Assembly: GCF_900102335.1 (NCBI RefSeq)
Contig: NZ_FNBM01000003.1
Location: 293,005 to 357,004, forward strand
Length of the DNA: 64,000 nt
Source of the DNA: Phytopseudomonas seleniipraecipitans
GTDB taxonomy: Bacteria > Pseudomonadota > Gammaproteobacteria > Pseudomonadales > Pseudomonadaceae
Direction of reading: 5' to 3'
Shown: positions 53,849-62,939 of the stretch, piece after piece
How positions within the stretch are numbered: position 1 is the stretch's first letter
Layout: every line of letters starts with the position of its first letter
The notes under the pieces: model-generated
Database searches by the model: none
Told to the model about the DNA's origin: nothing
The model's input: the letters and a program-made list of their open reading frames with translations, nothing else
Made by a program: the position numbers and the translations under genes

Positions 53849-55207
53849 TCATACCGAGAGCAGCAGAAACTCGCGTTCCCAGGAGCTGATCACCCGTTTG
53901 AAGTTCTCGTGCTCGGCACGCTTGACCGCCACGTAACCGCTGACGAATTTTTGGCCGAGGTATTGCTCGACCACCTGGCAGGTTTCCATACGCTCCAGCG
54001 CAGCCTCGAGGGTCAACGGCAGGCGCAGGTTGCGCCGCTCGTAGCCACGGCCGACCACAGGTGCGCTCGGCTCGATGCCTTCGACCATGCCGATGTAGCC
54101 GCACAGCAGGCTGGCAGCCAGCGCCAGATAAGGGTTGGCGTCGGCGCCGGCCAAGCGGTTCTCGACCCGGCGATTCTGCGGCGTCGCATCAGGCACGCGC
54201 AGGCCAACGGTGCGGTTTTCCTCGCCCCACTCAACGTTCACCGGCGCCGAGGTGTCCGGCAGGAAGCGGCGGAACGAGTTGACGTTCGGGGCGAACAGCG
54301 GCAGCAGCTCGGGAATGTACTTCTGCAGCCCGCCGATGTGGTGCATGAACAACTGACTCATCGAGCCATCTTCGTTGGAGAAGATGTTCTTGCCGGTGCT
54401 CATGTCGACGATGCTCTGGTGCAGGTGCATGGCGCTGCCCGGCTCATCGGTAATCGGCTTGGCCATGAAGGTCGCGGCCACGTCGTGCTTGAGCGCCGCC
54501 TCGCGCATGGTGCGCTTGAACACCAGAATCTGGTCAGCCAGATGCAGCGCTTCGCCGTGACGGAAGTTGATTTCCATCTGCGCCGGGCCTTCTTCGTGGA
54601 TCAGGGTGTCCAGATCCAGGCCCTGCAGCTCGCACCAGTCGTACATGTCTTCGAACAGCGGATCGAATTCGTTGGCCGCGTCGATCGAGAAACTCTGCCG
54701 ACCGGTTTCCGGACGCCCGGAGCGGCCCATGGGCGCTACCAGCGGAAAGTCCGGGTCGCTGTTGCGCTTGGTCAGGTAGAACTCCATCTCCGGCGCCACG
54801 ATCGGCTGCCAGCCTTTATCGGCGTAGAGACGCAGGACCTTCTTGAGGATATTGCGCGGCGACAGCTCGATCGGATTGCCTTGCTTGTCGTAGGTGTCGT
54901 GGATCACCTGGGCGGTGGGCTCGATGGCCCAAGGCACAATGAACACGGCGTTCTCGTCCGGGCGGCAGATCATGTCGATGTCGGCCGGATCGAGCAGATC
55001 GTAATAAACGTCGTCTTCGACGTAGTCGCCGGTAACCGTCTGCAGCAATACGCTTTCGGGCAGCCGCATGCCCTTTTCGTCGAGGAATTTATTGGTCGGC
55101 GAGATCTTGCCACGGGCGATACCCGTCAGGTCGCTGACCAGACATTCGACTTCGGTGATCTTGCGTTCTTTCAGCCAGCTGGAGAGCTGGTCCAATTTGG
55201 TGCTCAT
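53849..55207 (-). CDS. spuB: SpuB, glutamine synthetase-like gamma-glutamylpolyamine synthetase
   Basis: The 452-residue protein has the glutamine synthetase catalytic domain with EMEFYL, the EEGPAQMEINF glutamate/metal site, GSAMHLHQS (His for substrate) and PNVNSFRRF and NRTVGLRVP motifs, plus NRLAGADANPYLALAASL. It is shorter than GlnA and lacks the adenylylation site, as expected for polyamine-specific enzymes that glutamylate putrescine. I start at 55207 (MSTKLDQLSSWL) from the family; a longer frame upstream has no support. Confidence 0.93.
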   Translation of the reverse strand: MSTKLDQLSSWLKERKITEVECLVSDLTGIARGKISPTNKFLDEKGMRLPESVLLQTVTGDYVEDDVYYDLLDPADIDMICRPDENAVFIVPWAIEPTAQVIHDTYDKQGNPIELSPRNILKKVLRLYADKGWQPIVAPEMEFYLTKRNSDPDFPLVAPMGRSGRPETGRQSFSIDAANEFDPLFEDMYDWCELQGLDLDTLIHEEGPAQMEINFRHGEALHLADQILVFKRTMREAALKHDVAATFMAKPITDEPGSAMHLHQSIVDMSTGKNIFSNEDGSMSQLFMHHIGGLQKYIPELLPLFAPNVNSFRRFLPDTSAPVNVEWGEENRTVGLRVPDATPQNRRVENRLAGADANPYLALAASLLCGYIGMVEGIEPSAPVVGRGYERRNLRLPLTLEAALERMETCQVVEQYLGQKFVSGYVAVKRAEHENFKRVISSWEREFLLLSV

Positions 55208-55313
55208 AGAGACCTCAGGTTTTTTGAAACCGGCATCCTCGGCCGGCTCGACATGTCCCGCGCTCAGGAAATCTCTGCTCGACGTTTGCCAGAGCGCAGG
55301 ATAATTCGGCTTG

Positions 55314-55754
55314 TCACGCAGCCTCCGGCACGTGCTCGTGACGCCATATCGGTGCGGTAGACAGCCCGCTGTTGCACGTGGCCAGCCATTGTTCACCACA
55401 CCGCTCACGACTGTAACCGACCTGGGTTACAGCCGACAGACCCAGGCTCTGCTGCAATGAGCGAGCCGCAGCGCCTGCGTTGCAAAAAAACCAGTCACCG
55501 GGGCGAACGGATGACCATCGTCGGCTACCACACATGATCAGCAGGGTAGATATAGAAGGTGTCAGGGAATCGATAGGGTTGCCACGCTGTGCGGTTTCTT
55601 GAGCGGGGCAAGCGCGGCTGATTGCTGCGCTCTGCACAGGGGATGGGCGCGGGTCAATTGCTTGTGGCAGGGGCCCGCGGTCGATGGGCAAGCACGGGCA
55701 CACCCCATGCTGCGCGGCACCGGCAATGACGCTGACTAGCGACATGCGAATCAT
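55314..55754 (-). pseudogene. Doubtful open frame, possible remnant of spuA
   Basis: A 146-codon frame begins MIRMSLVSVIAGAAQHGV. Spacing of Arg3, Leu6, Val9, Ala11, Gln15 and Gly17 resembles, from memory, the start of the gamma-glutamyl-GABA hydrolase family (R.PLIGV.AC..Q.G). The rest lacks the GxCxG nucleophile motif, a second half and normal composition. No convincing ribosome site. It may equally be chance. Confidence 0.2.
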
Positions 55755-55892
55755 CAGACACCCGTATTGTTGGATTATTCTGGGTCGTGACGGAGCTTAG
55801 CTTTGTTCATTTTTTTATACAACAGGACTCACAGCGCCAATCTGACTTGCGGCACACACGGCCAAATTGGCGCAGAGACGAGCTGTCGAAAT

Positions 55893-55937
55893 GCCCTGAA
55901 ACGCCCTGAAAATGGCCACTACGCCCTAATTCAGGGC
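55893..55937. promoter_or_regulatory. Phased GCCCT repeats in the spuB-spuI control region
   Basis: GCCCTGAA occurs at 55893 and 55903 and GCCCTAATTCAGGGC at 55923-55937. The starts are 10 and 20 bases apart, so they lie on one face of the helix, and the last is itself an inverted repeat. This looks like a multi-site operator. Confidence 0.5.
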
Positions 55938-56031
55938 AGACTTCGCATATCTTGACAGCCTCTGACGTTTGGGATTGACTCCAGACTAATCAACCACTGA
56001 TTGATATTTTCAACAACATAGGTGTTGCATC

Positions 56032-57411
56032 ATGTCGGTACCCCTGCGTGCCGTTCAGCTCAATGAAGCGAACGCGTTCCTCAAGGAACATCCTGAGGTT
56101 CAGTTCGTCGACCTTCTGATTGCAGATATGAATGGCGTGGTGCGTGGCAAACGCATCGAGCGCGCCAGCCTCCACAAGGTGTATGAAAAGGGCATCAACC
56201 TGCCGGCCTCGCTGTTCGCGCTGGATATCAACGGCGCCACCGTGGAGAGCACTGGCCTTGGCCTGGATATCGGCGATGCCGATCGTATCTGCTTCCCCAT
56301 CCCCAATACCCTGTGCAAAGAGCCCTGGCAGAAGCGCCCAACCGCGCAGTTGCTGATGACCATGCACGAGCTGGACGGCAGCCCCTTCTTTGCCGACCCG
56401 CGCGAGGTATTGCACCAAGTGGTGCAGAAGTTCGACGAACTTGGCCTGACCATCTGCGCGGCCTTCGAACTGGAGTTCTACCTGATCGACCAGGAGAACG
56501 TGAATGGCCGCCCGCAGCCGCCCCGCTCGCCGATCTCCGGCAAGCGTCCTCACTCGACCCAGGTCTACCTGATCGACGACCTTGATGAATATGTCGATTG
56601 CCTGCAGGACATGCTCGAAGCCGCCAAGGAGCAGGACCTGCCCGCGGACGCCATCGTCAAGGAGAGCGCCCCCGCGCAGTTCGAAGTCAACCTGCACCAC
56701 ACCAAAGATGCACTCAAGGCCTGCGACCATGCGCTGCTGCTCAAGCGCCTGATCAAGAACATCGCGTACGACCATGAAATGGACTCGACCTTCATGGCCA
56801 AGCCCTACCCGGGCCAGGCGGGCAACGGTCTGCATGTGCATATTTCGCTGCTCGACAAGAAGACCGGCGAGAACATCTTCGCCACCGAAGATCCGGAGCA
56901 GCATGCGCCGTTGCGTAATGCCATCGCTGGCATCCTCGACACCATGCCCGCGTCGATGGCTTTCCTGTGCCCGAACGTCAACTCGTACCGCCGCTTCGGC
57001 GCGCAGTTCTACGTGCCGAACGCGCCGAGCTGGGGCCTGGATAACCGCACCGTCGCGGTTCGTGTGCCGACCGGCAGCAGCGATGCCATCCGTATCGAGC
57101 ACCGTGTGGCCGGCGCCGATGCCAACCCGTACCTGATGATGGCGTCGATCCTTGCCGGCATTCACCACGGCCTGACCAACAAGCTGGAGCCGGGCGAGCC
57201 GATCGAAGGCAACTCCTACGAGCAGCTGGAGCAGAGCCTGCCCAACAACCTGCGTGATGCGCTGCGTCAGCTGGACGACAGCGAAGTGATGAACAAGTAC
57301 ATCAGCCCGGCGTACATCGACATCTTCGTGGCGTGCAAGGAAGCCGAACTGCAGGAATTCGAAACGACCATTTCCGATCTCGAATACAACTGGTACCTGC
57401 ATACGGTCTGA
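56032..57411 (+). CDS. spuI: Second gamma-glutamylpolyamine synthetase (SpuI/PuuA-like)
   Basis: The 459-residue glutamine synthetase-family protein has FELEFYLID, ESAPAQFEVNLHH, NGLHVHISL, PNVNSYRRFG and NRTVAVRVP, with HRVAGADANPYLMMASIL near the C-terminus. It matches SpuI/PuuA rather than GlnA, with no C-terminal adenylylation tyrosine. It should attach glutamate to putrescine or a related amine, the first step of the gamma-glutamylation route. It is divergent to spuB and starts a unit with aguA. Confidence 0.92.
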   Translation: MSVPLRAVQLNEANAFLKEHPEVQFVDLLIADMNGVVRGKRIERASLHKVYEKGINLPASLFALDINGATVESTGLGLDIGDADRICFPIPNTLCKEPWQKRPTAQLLMTMHELDGSPFFADPREVLHQVVQKFDELGLTICAAFELEFYLIDQENVNGRPQPPRSPISGKRPHSTQVYLIDDLDEYVDCLQDMLEAAKEQDLPADAIVKESAPAQFEVNLHHTKDALKACDHALLLKRLIKNIAYDHEMDSTFMAKPYPGQAGNGLHVHISLLDKKTGENIFATEDPEQHAPLRNAIAGILDTMPASMAFLCPNVNSYRRFGAQFYVPNAPSWGLDNRTVAVRVPTGSSDAIRIEHRVAGADANPYLMMASILAGIHHGLTNKLEPGEPIEGNSYEQLEQSLPNNLRDALRQLDDSEVMNKYISPAYIDIFVACKEAELQEFETTISDLEYNWYLHTV

Positions 57412-57466
57412 GTGATTCTGCGTCGCTAATGCCGCCACTTGCAGTTCAAGCCCCTGAAAAAACGCA

Positions 57467-57496
57467 GGCTGAGATAGACTTCGGTTTATCTCAGCC
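57467..57496. other. UUCG-capped hairpin upstream of aguA
   Basis: GGCTGAGATA (57467-57476) and TATCTCAGCC (57487-57496) are perfect arms. The inner GAC-TTCG-GTT extends the stem to 13 pairs with a UUCG tetraloop. Read on the minus strand it is followed by TGCGTTTTTT, so it could terminate antisense transcription; on the plus strand no T-run follows and it ends 23 bases before aguA. Confidence 0.7.
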
Positions 57497-57519
57497 GCGC
57501 CCTGTCACGGAGTAACACC

Positions 57520-58629
57520 ATGTCCACCCTGACCACCACGCCCCGCGCCGATGGCTTCCGCATGCCGGCCGAATGGGAACCGCACAGCCAGACCTGGATG
57601 GTCTGGCCAGAACGCCCCGATAACTGGCGCCTGGGCGGTAAGCCTGCGCAGCATGCGTTCGCCGCCGTGGCCAGGGCCATCGCTGAGTTCGAACCCGTAA
57701 CGGTCTGCGTGTCGGCGGCGCAATACGAAAACGCCTGCGCGCATTTGCAGCACGAGCGCATTCGCCTGGTGGAAATGACCACCGATGATGCCTGGGTGCG
57801 TGATACCGGCCCGACCTTCGTGACCAGCGCAAGCGGCACGCTGCGCGGCGTCGACTGGGGCTTCAATGCCTGGGGCGGTTTCGAGGGCGGTTTGTATTTC
57901 CCTTGGCTGCGCGACGATCAGGTGGCGAGCAAGGTGCTCGGTATGGAGGGCTGCGACCGCTATCGCACCGAGGGCTTCGTGCTCGAGGGCGGCTCGATCC
58001 ATGTCGATGGCGAGGGCACCTTGATCACTACCGAGGAATGCCTGCTCAACCACAACCGCAACCCGCACCTTAACCGTGAACAGATCGAAGTCGTGCTGGC
58101 CGAACACCTGGCCATCGACAGCGTCATCTGGCTGCCGGATGGTCTGTTCAACGATGAGACCGACGGGCACGTGGATAACTTCTGCTGCTACGTACGCCCA
58201 GGCGAAGTGCTGCTGGCCTGGACGGACGATCAACAAGACCCTAACTACTCGCGCTGTCAGGCCGCTATGCGCGTATTGGAAAACAGCCGCGATGCCAAGG
58301 GCCGAACACTGACCGTGCACAAGATGCCGATCCCTGGCCCCCTGCACGCGACCGAAGATGAATGCGCGGGCGTCGATCGCGTACTCGGCAGCCAGGAACG
58401 CAGCCCAGAGGTGCGCCTCGCCGGCTCCTATGTGAACTTCCTGATCGTCAACGGCGGTATCGTCGCGCCAAGCTTCGATGACCCGAAAGACCAGGAAGCC
58501 AAGGCCATTCTCGAGCGCCTGTTCCCCGAGCACCGTGTCGTCATGGTGCCGGGTCGAGAAATTCTCCTGGGCGGTGGCAACATTCATTGCATCACGCAAC
58601 AGCAACCCGCCGTGACTGCAGCAAGCTGA
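57520..58629 (+). CDS. aguA: AguA, agmatine deiminase
   Basis: The 369-residue enzyme converts agmatine to N-carbamoylputrescine and ammonia. It has the N-terminal [22 protein letters not shown], the [10 protein letters not shown] motif, [21 protein letters not shown] and the catalytic Cys357 in [11 protein letters not shown]. All active-site motifs are intact. The usual partner aguB (N-carbamoylputrescine amidohydrolase) and the regulator aguR are not beside it in this window. ATG 57520 has GGAG upstream. It probably shares transcripts with the synthetase gene 108 bases upstream. Confidence 0.96.
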   Translation: MSTLTTTPRADGFRMPAEWEPHSQTWMVWPERPDNWRLGGKPAQHAFAAVARAIAEFEPVTVCVSAAQYENACAHLQHERIRLVEMTTDDAWVRDTGPTFVTSASGTLRGVDWGFNAWGGFEGGLYFPWLRDDQVASKVLGMEGCDRYRTEGFVLEGGSIHVDGEGTLITTEECLLNHNRNPHLNREQIEVVLAEHLAIDSVIWLPDGLFNDETDGHVDNFCCYVRPGEVLLAWTDDQQDPNYSRCQAAMRVLENSRDAKGRTLTVHKMPIPGPLHATEDECAGVDRVLGSQERSPEVRLAGSYVNFLIVNGGIVAPSFDDPKDQEAKAILERLFPEHRVVMVPGREILLGGGNIHCITQQQPAVTAAS

Positions 58630-58646
58630 AACCAGGCAATTCCAGA

Positions 58647-58683
58647 CAATAAAAAGCCCGGAACCAGTCCGGGCTTTTTATTG
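58647..58683. terminator. Strong bidirectional terminator between aguA and oprE
   Basis: A perfect 16-bp stem (58647-58662 with 58668-58683) encloses ACCAG; the GCCCGGA/TCCGGGC core is flanked by A5 and T5, suited to both convergent genes. Confidence 0.93.
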
Positions 58684-58718
58684 ATACGAGCCGCCGCGTA
58701 GAGCGACTCGGACGCTGC

Positions 58719-60047
58719 TTACATCAGCGGGATGCTGTAGCTGACGATCAGGCGGTTCTGATCTACATCGCCGGTCGACGTTTGGCTACGCAGCGAGGCA
58801 TTCCGCCACGCAAAGCCCATGCCTTTCAGCGAGCCTTCCTGCAGCACGTAGCTGACGGTCAGGTCGCGCTCCCACTCCTTCTGATCGCCACCAACGGCCT
58901 TGATGTTGTCACCCTTCATGTACAGCACGTTGGCGGTCAGGCCTGGGACGCCAACCTTGCCGAAATCGTAGCCGTACTGGGTGATCCAGGTACGCTCGCC
59001 AGCACGGGCGAAGTTGGTGATCTGACGGTCGGTGATCAGGTAAGTGGTAGCACCACCCTGCCCAGGGATCGAAGTTTGGTTCAGCTGCATGAAGTTGCTA
59101 TCACCCGAAACCTGCTGATAACCGGCGCTCAGCGCGTGGCCTTCCAGGCTGTAGGTGAAGAAAGCACTCCAGGTGCGGTTGTCAGCCTCACCGTTGTTAC
59201 CCGGCTTACCAGCGGCGCGGAAACCTTCAGCACGTCCAGCGGTGCTGCCGTTCTTCCCATCGGAGTTGGTGTCGAAGTAACGCAGATCGGACTTCAGCGA
59301 GCCAGCGCCCAGAGCCAAAGTATGGGTCAGACCCAGGAAGTGCTGCTTGTAGAAATCATCCAGGTTGCCGTAGTAGTACTGAACCAGCAGATCCTTGTTG
59401 ATCTTGTAGTCGGCACCACCGTAGTAGAACTTGTTGCTATCCGCGCCATTGGTGGCGCCGGCGATGGCAAGTGAATCAGCATTGCTGGAAGTACGGCCCT
59501 TGGCGTGTTCCAGCTGACCGGCAACCAGTGTCAGGTTGTCGATTTCATTGGAGGTAATCTGCGCGCCTTCGAAGGTTTGCGGGATCAGACGACCATCGTT
59601 GAAGGTCACGACTGGCAGCTTCGGCTGCAGGGTGCCGACATGGGCTACGGTCTTGGAGACACGAATCTTGCCAGTCAGGCCCAAGCTGCTGAACTCATCA
59701 ACAGCGCTGTTATCGCTATCGGTAGGGAACAGAACGCCCGGAGTACGGCTACGGTCCGCCTTGTTAGTCCGACCACCGGAGTCCAACTTGACACCCAGAA
59801 GCCCTAGCGCGTCTACACCGAAACCAACTGTGCCTTCGGTGAAACCAGACTGCAGGTTCAGCTGGAACGCCTGACCCCACTCTTTGTTGCTGGGGGTATC
59901 GGTATCACGAACATCGTTATTGAAATAGAAGTTACGCAGGTCAAGCTTGGCCTTGCTGTCTTCGATAAACGCCGCGTTCGCGACGTTGACCAGGGTCAAA
60001 CCCAGAGTGCCGGCGGCTACGGCCAGCGCTAGGGAAGTCTTTTTCAT
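58719..60047 (-). CDS. oprE: OprD-family outer-membrane porin (OprE-like)
   Basis: About 442 residues with a signal peptide (MKKTSLALAVAAGTLGLTLV, cleavage near ANA-AFIED) and the OprD-family features: FIEDSKAKLDLRNFYFNND, GTVGFGVDALGLLGVKLDSG, DGRLIPQTFEGAQITSNE and a C-terminal strand NRLIVSYSIPLM. OprD porins form 18-stranded channels for carboxylates, basic amino acids or small peptides. Position beside aguA is that of oprE in P. aeruginosa; the substrate could be linked to polyamine/agmatine supply, but this is inference. GGAGA precedes ATG 60047. Confidence 0.92.
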   Translation of the reverse strand: MKKTSLALAVAAGTLGLTLVNVANAAFIEDSKAKLDLRNFYFNNDVRDTDTPSNKEWGQAFQLNLQSGFTEGTVGFGVDALGLLGVKLDSGGRTNKADRSRTPGVLFPTDSDNSAVDEFSSLGLTGKIRVSKTVAHVGTLQPKLPVVTFNDGRLIPQTFEGAQITSNEIDNLTLVAGQLEHAKGRTSSNADSLAIAGATNGADSNKFYYGGADYKINKDLLVQYYYGNLDDFYKQHFLGLTHTLALGAGSLKSDLRYFDTNSDGKNGSTAGRAEGFRAAGKPGNNGEADNRTWSAFFTYSLEGHALSAGYQQVSGDSNFMQLNQTSIPGQGGATTYLITDRQITNFARAGERTWITQYGYDFGKVGVPGLTANVLYMKGDNIKAVGGDQKEWERDLTVSYVLQEGSLKGMGFAWRNASLRSQTSTGDVDQNRLIVSYSIPLM

Positions 60048-60470
60048 CGTGATCTCTCCAGTGTCTTTTCTTTTATTGGTTTGCAGCACATCGGACTGAC
60101 GGGGCTTCATGGGCGAAAGATCAGCCGAATTCGGGGCACGACCGCCATTGCCAGGCAGCCGAAAAGACGCCACAGGCAAGGACAGCAGCACGCAAGCTCA
60201 GTAGTTGGAATTAATCGAATTCAGGGAACGGCAAGGAATGCATAAAAAGCGCATCGTACATTCTCGGCATTGTTATTCTCGGCCTCGCACGGGCCGTTGC
60301 TGGGCAAATCTAACACAGCAGGTTACATGCCATGGCTGACTCGCGTCGCATAACTGCAAAGATTTCAGTTGGTTACCGAGAATGGCGCACAAGCCAGCGG
60401 ACGCTCAAAAAGCAACCATGAGCAATTATCCGCTGACCCTCTAGAAGCATACGGCGGCTTTTCGCCACTT
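60048..60470. other. 423-base gap upstream of oprE, no gene seen
   Basis: The gap should hold the oprE promoter and the end of the cyclase transcript. ATTCTCGGC occurs directly repeated at 60260-60268 and 60275-60283 (15 bases apart) and its inverse CCGAGAAT at 60376-60383, a possible regulator site. No open frame with a start signal and coding composition was found. Confidence 0.6.
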
Positions 60471-61436
60471 TCAGCTGGTGACGATCTGATTTTTCCCCTG
60501 CCGTTTGGCCTGGTACATGGCCGCATCGGCGCGCGCATACAGCACATCCAGACCTGGATCGCCGCTGCGCAAGGAGGTCAGGCCCTGGCTGACCGTAACA
60601 CCAAAGGTCTTACCCTCGTGATTGAAGGCCAGACGCTGAATTTCGCGCTGCAAACGCTGGGCAATCTGCGAGGCCAGCTCCGGCTCGCAGCCCGGGAATA
60701 GCGCCGCGAACTCTTCCCCACCGATACGCCCGAACAGATCGCCACGGCGCAGCACCGAACTGGCGCAGTTGGCCAGCTGCTGCAGCACCTGGTCACCGAC
60801 CTGATGGCCATAGTTGTCGTTGATGTGCTTGAAATCGTCGAGGTCCAGCAGCAGGAAACCCAACGGCTGCCCTTGATTGCGGGCCAGTTCGAACTCGCTT
60901 TGCGCGCATTCGAAAAAGTGCCGACGGTTGCTGCTCTGGGTCAGCACGTCGGTGGTTGCCAGGCGGTGCAACTCGCCTTCCAGCTGCTTCTTCTCGGTGA
61001 TGTCTTCGGCAATACCAAAAATGATCGGCGTTGCCCGGCTGTCACTGTTGCGACCGATGAAGCACTTGTCACTGAGCCAACGAATCTCGCCATCCGCCCT
61101 GATGATGCGGTATTCGCGCGCTTCGACAGCGCCAGTTTCCAGCACCTTGGCCATACTTTCGGCGGCGAATTCCAGATCATCTGGATAAATGCTGTTACGC
61201 CACTCGCCGTAATCGGCAAGCAACAGCCCAGCTGAACGCCCAAACACGCGCTCATAGGCCGGGCTGACGTAGGTGATCTGCTGGCTTGCCCAATCGAACG
61301 CCCAAAGTACCGCGTTAACGCTGCCCAGCAAGGTGCTGAACAGTTCTTCACGCTCGCGTAACCGGGTGCCCTCGGCGCGGCTGTGTAACAGCGCCATGGT
61401 CAACTCTTCCAGGTCGATAGTGCCGAGTTCGTCCAT
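60471..61436 (-). CDS. PAS-GGDEF diguanylate cyclase
   Basis: The 321-residue protein has an N-terminal PAS domain (about residues 35-150: LLGSVNAVLWAFDWASQQITYVSPAYERVFG, ending FGIAEDITEKKQLEGEL) and a C-terminal GGDEF domain with DLDDFKHINDNYGHQVGD. The active site is GGEEF and the allosteric I-site RRGD lies five residues before it, so the enzyme should make cyclic di-GMP and be product-inhibited. No membrane segment is seen. I chose ATG 61436 (MDELGTIDLEEL); an upstream TTG is unlikely. Confidence 0.92.
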   Translation of the reverse strand: MDELGTIDLEELTMALLHSRAEGTRLREREELFSTLLGSVNAVLWAFDWASQQITYVSPAYERVFGRSAGLLLADYGEWRNSIYPDDLEFAAESMAKVLETGAVEAREYRIIRADGEIRWLSDKCFIGRNSDSRATPIIFGIAEDITEKKQLEGELHRLATTDVLTQSSNRRHFFECAQSEFELARNQGQPLGFLLLDLDDFKHINDNYGHQVGDQVLQQLANCASSVLRRGDLFGRIGGEEFAALFPGCEPELASQIAQRLQREIQRLAFNHEGKTFGVTVSQGLTSLRSGDPGLDVLYARADAAMYQAKRQGKNQIVTS

Positions 61437-61485
61437 ATACCGATCCTGCAGTGCCAGATTAAGTGCGGTGGGGCTGCCAAACAGG

Positions 61486-61515
61486 ATCAAAAAAGCCCGC
61501 CGAACGGCGGGCTTT
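61486..61515 (-). terminator. Terminator after desA
   Basis: GCCCGCC/GGCGGGC (61495-61501, 61506-61512) with flanking AAA/TTT forms a hairpin. On the minus strand it is followed by a T6 run. It separates desA from the cyclase gene 50-60 bases further on. Confidence 0.88.
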
Positions 61516-61592
61516 CATGTGGCAACCGGGTCACTGCTATGACCATGGCCGCTTCAGGCGGTTCAGAGCGCCTTATGCGAATGAGCGCCGGG

Positions 61593-62777
61593 TCACACTG
61601 CAACCGGGCGCAATGAGTAGGTCTTGAGCTGCTCGGCGAAATCCCGAAGGGATTGAATGCCACTGGCTTCGGCATCCTGCACCCAATGCTTCATCGCCTC
61701 GAGCATGTCGTGGCCATTCGCGCTGGTCTTGGCCCAGATCTGCTGCAACGCCAGGCGCTTCTCGTAGATGACCTTGAGCGAATGGCTGTGCGCCAACATC
61801 GCATCGATATGCACTTGCTGGTTGTCCTGCAGCAGGCTCGGCTCGCGCGACAACAATCGCTTGGCACGGCGGAATTGATGGCGCACCGACTCGTCGGCCT
61901 TGGCCAGCTCCTGCTTGACCAACGGGCCGATGACTAACTTGCGGTACTGGGCCATGATCTGGAAGCGGTTGTTGAGAATCGCCATGGCAGTGTCCATGTC
62001 CAGAATGCCCTTGCCCGGCACCCGGTGCGCGATCGGCGCGACACGCTGCACCTTGGCCAGGCGCAGGAAGCTGAACACGCGTATCCACGCCCAGCCCATA
62101 TCGAACTCCCAGCGCTTGACCGACAATTTGGCCGAATTGGGATAGGTGTGGTGATTGTTGTGCAGCTCTTCACCGCCGACGATGATGCCCCACGGCACCA
62201 GGTTGGTGGCGGCGTCACGGCATTCGAAGTTGCGATAGCCAATCGCATGGCCCAGGCCATTGATGACGCCAGCGGCCCAGAACGGAATCCACATCATCTG
62301 GATGGCCCAGACGGTAAGGCCGAGCGCGCCAAACAGCGCCACATCGATGACCATCATCAGGGCGATACCGCCCATGGGAAAGCGCGAATAGACCTTGCGC
62401 TCGATCCAATCGTCAGGGCAGTTCTTGCCGTAGATGCGCAAGGTATCCTGATTCTTCGCCTCGTCGGCATACAACTCGGCGCCCTTGCGCATCACCGTAC
62501 CCAGGCCCTTGATGACAGGGCTGTGAGGATCATCGGCGGTTTCGCACTTGGCGTGGTGCTTGCGATGGATGGCAGTCCACTCGCGGGTGTTCATGGCCGT
62601 GGTCAACCACAGCCAGAACCGGAAGAAGTGTTTGAGCGCAGGGTGCAGCTCGAGGGAGCGGTGCGCGGAATAACGATGCAGATAGACCGTGACGCTGACG
62701 ATGGTGACATGAGTCATCAGCAAGGTGGTGAGGATGAGTTGCCAGACCGAGAGGTCGAGAAAACCGTTGTACCACAT
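61593..62777 (-). CDS. desA: DesA, membrane fatty-acid (phospholipid) desaturase
   Basis: The 394-residue protein has the three histidine boxes of integral membrane desaturases: HRYSAH (about residue 34), HRKHH (about 71) and HNNHH (about 205), which bind the diiron centre. Hydrophobic segments lie near residues 8-30, 50-62, 140-165 and 170-190. P. aeruginosa DesA introduces a delta-9 double bond into acyl chains of membrane phospholipids aerobically. The C-terminal 130 residues are a helical extension. Position next to the cyclase and oprE matches PAO1. Confidence 0.93.
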   Translation of the reverse strand: MWYNGFLDLSVWQLILTTLLMTHVTIVSVTVYLHRYSAHRSLELHPALKHFFRFWLWLTTAMNTREWTAIHRKHHAKCETADDPHSPVIKGLGTVMRKGAELYADEAKNQDTLRIYGKNCPDDWIERKVYSRFPMGGIALMMVIDVALFGALGLTVWAIQMMWIPFWAAGVINGLGHAIGYRNFECRDAATNLVPWGIIVGGEELHNNHHTYPNSAKLSVKRWEFDMGWAWIRVFSFLRLAKVQRVAPIAHRVPGKGILDMDTAMAILNNRFQIMAQYRKLVIGPLVKQELAKADESVRHQFRRAKRLLSREPSLLQDNQQVHIDAMLAHSHSLKVIYEKRLALQQIWAKTSANGHDMLEAMKHWVQDAEASGIQSLRDFAEQLKTYSLRPVAV

Positions 62778-62939
62778 GGGCAGGGGTACCTCTTGCAGAG
62801 AAAGACGCAGCGGCCGACAGGCCGACGACGCATTATCAACGACACTCTATGGAAAACCACTGGGACTTTTGGCTAAGGATGTTACAACGGTGGCCACAGC
62901 GATGACCTTCCCACGAACCCCAGAACCGAATCGTCCGTT

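Larger units (their letters stand above)
55208..56031. other. 824-base gap between divergent spuB and the second synthetase gene
   Basis: This is the largest gene-free stretch. P. aeruginosa has spuA (gamma-glutamyl amidohydrolase) upstream of spuB; no intact amidohydrolase is seen. The half near 56031 is AT-rich and carries an 8-bp inverted repeat GCGCCAAT/ATTGGCGC (55834-55841, 55866-55873), phased GCCCT repeats and AATCA/TGATT (55988-55992, 55998-56002), consistent with a control region. The half near 55208 shows only a frame of doubtful coding value. Confidence 0.7.

Noticed and set aside
53753..55360. 535-codon open frame antisense to spuB/spuC
   Set aside because: The sense frame encodes a full glutamine synthetase-family enzyme with all motifs; the antisense product is rich in His, Gln, Val and Arg without motifs.
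55990..57438. 482-codon open frame antisense to the second polyamine synthetase gene
   Set aside because: Shadow frame; the plus-strand product has every conserved catalytic motif.
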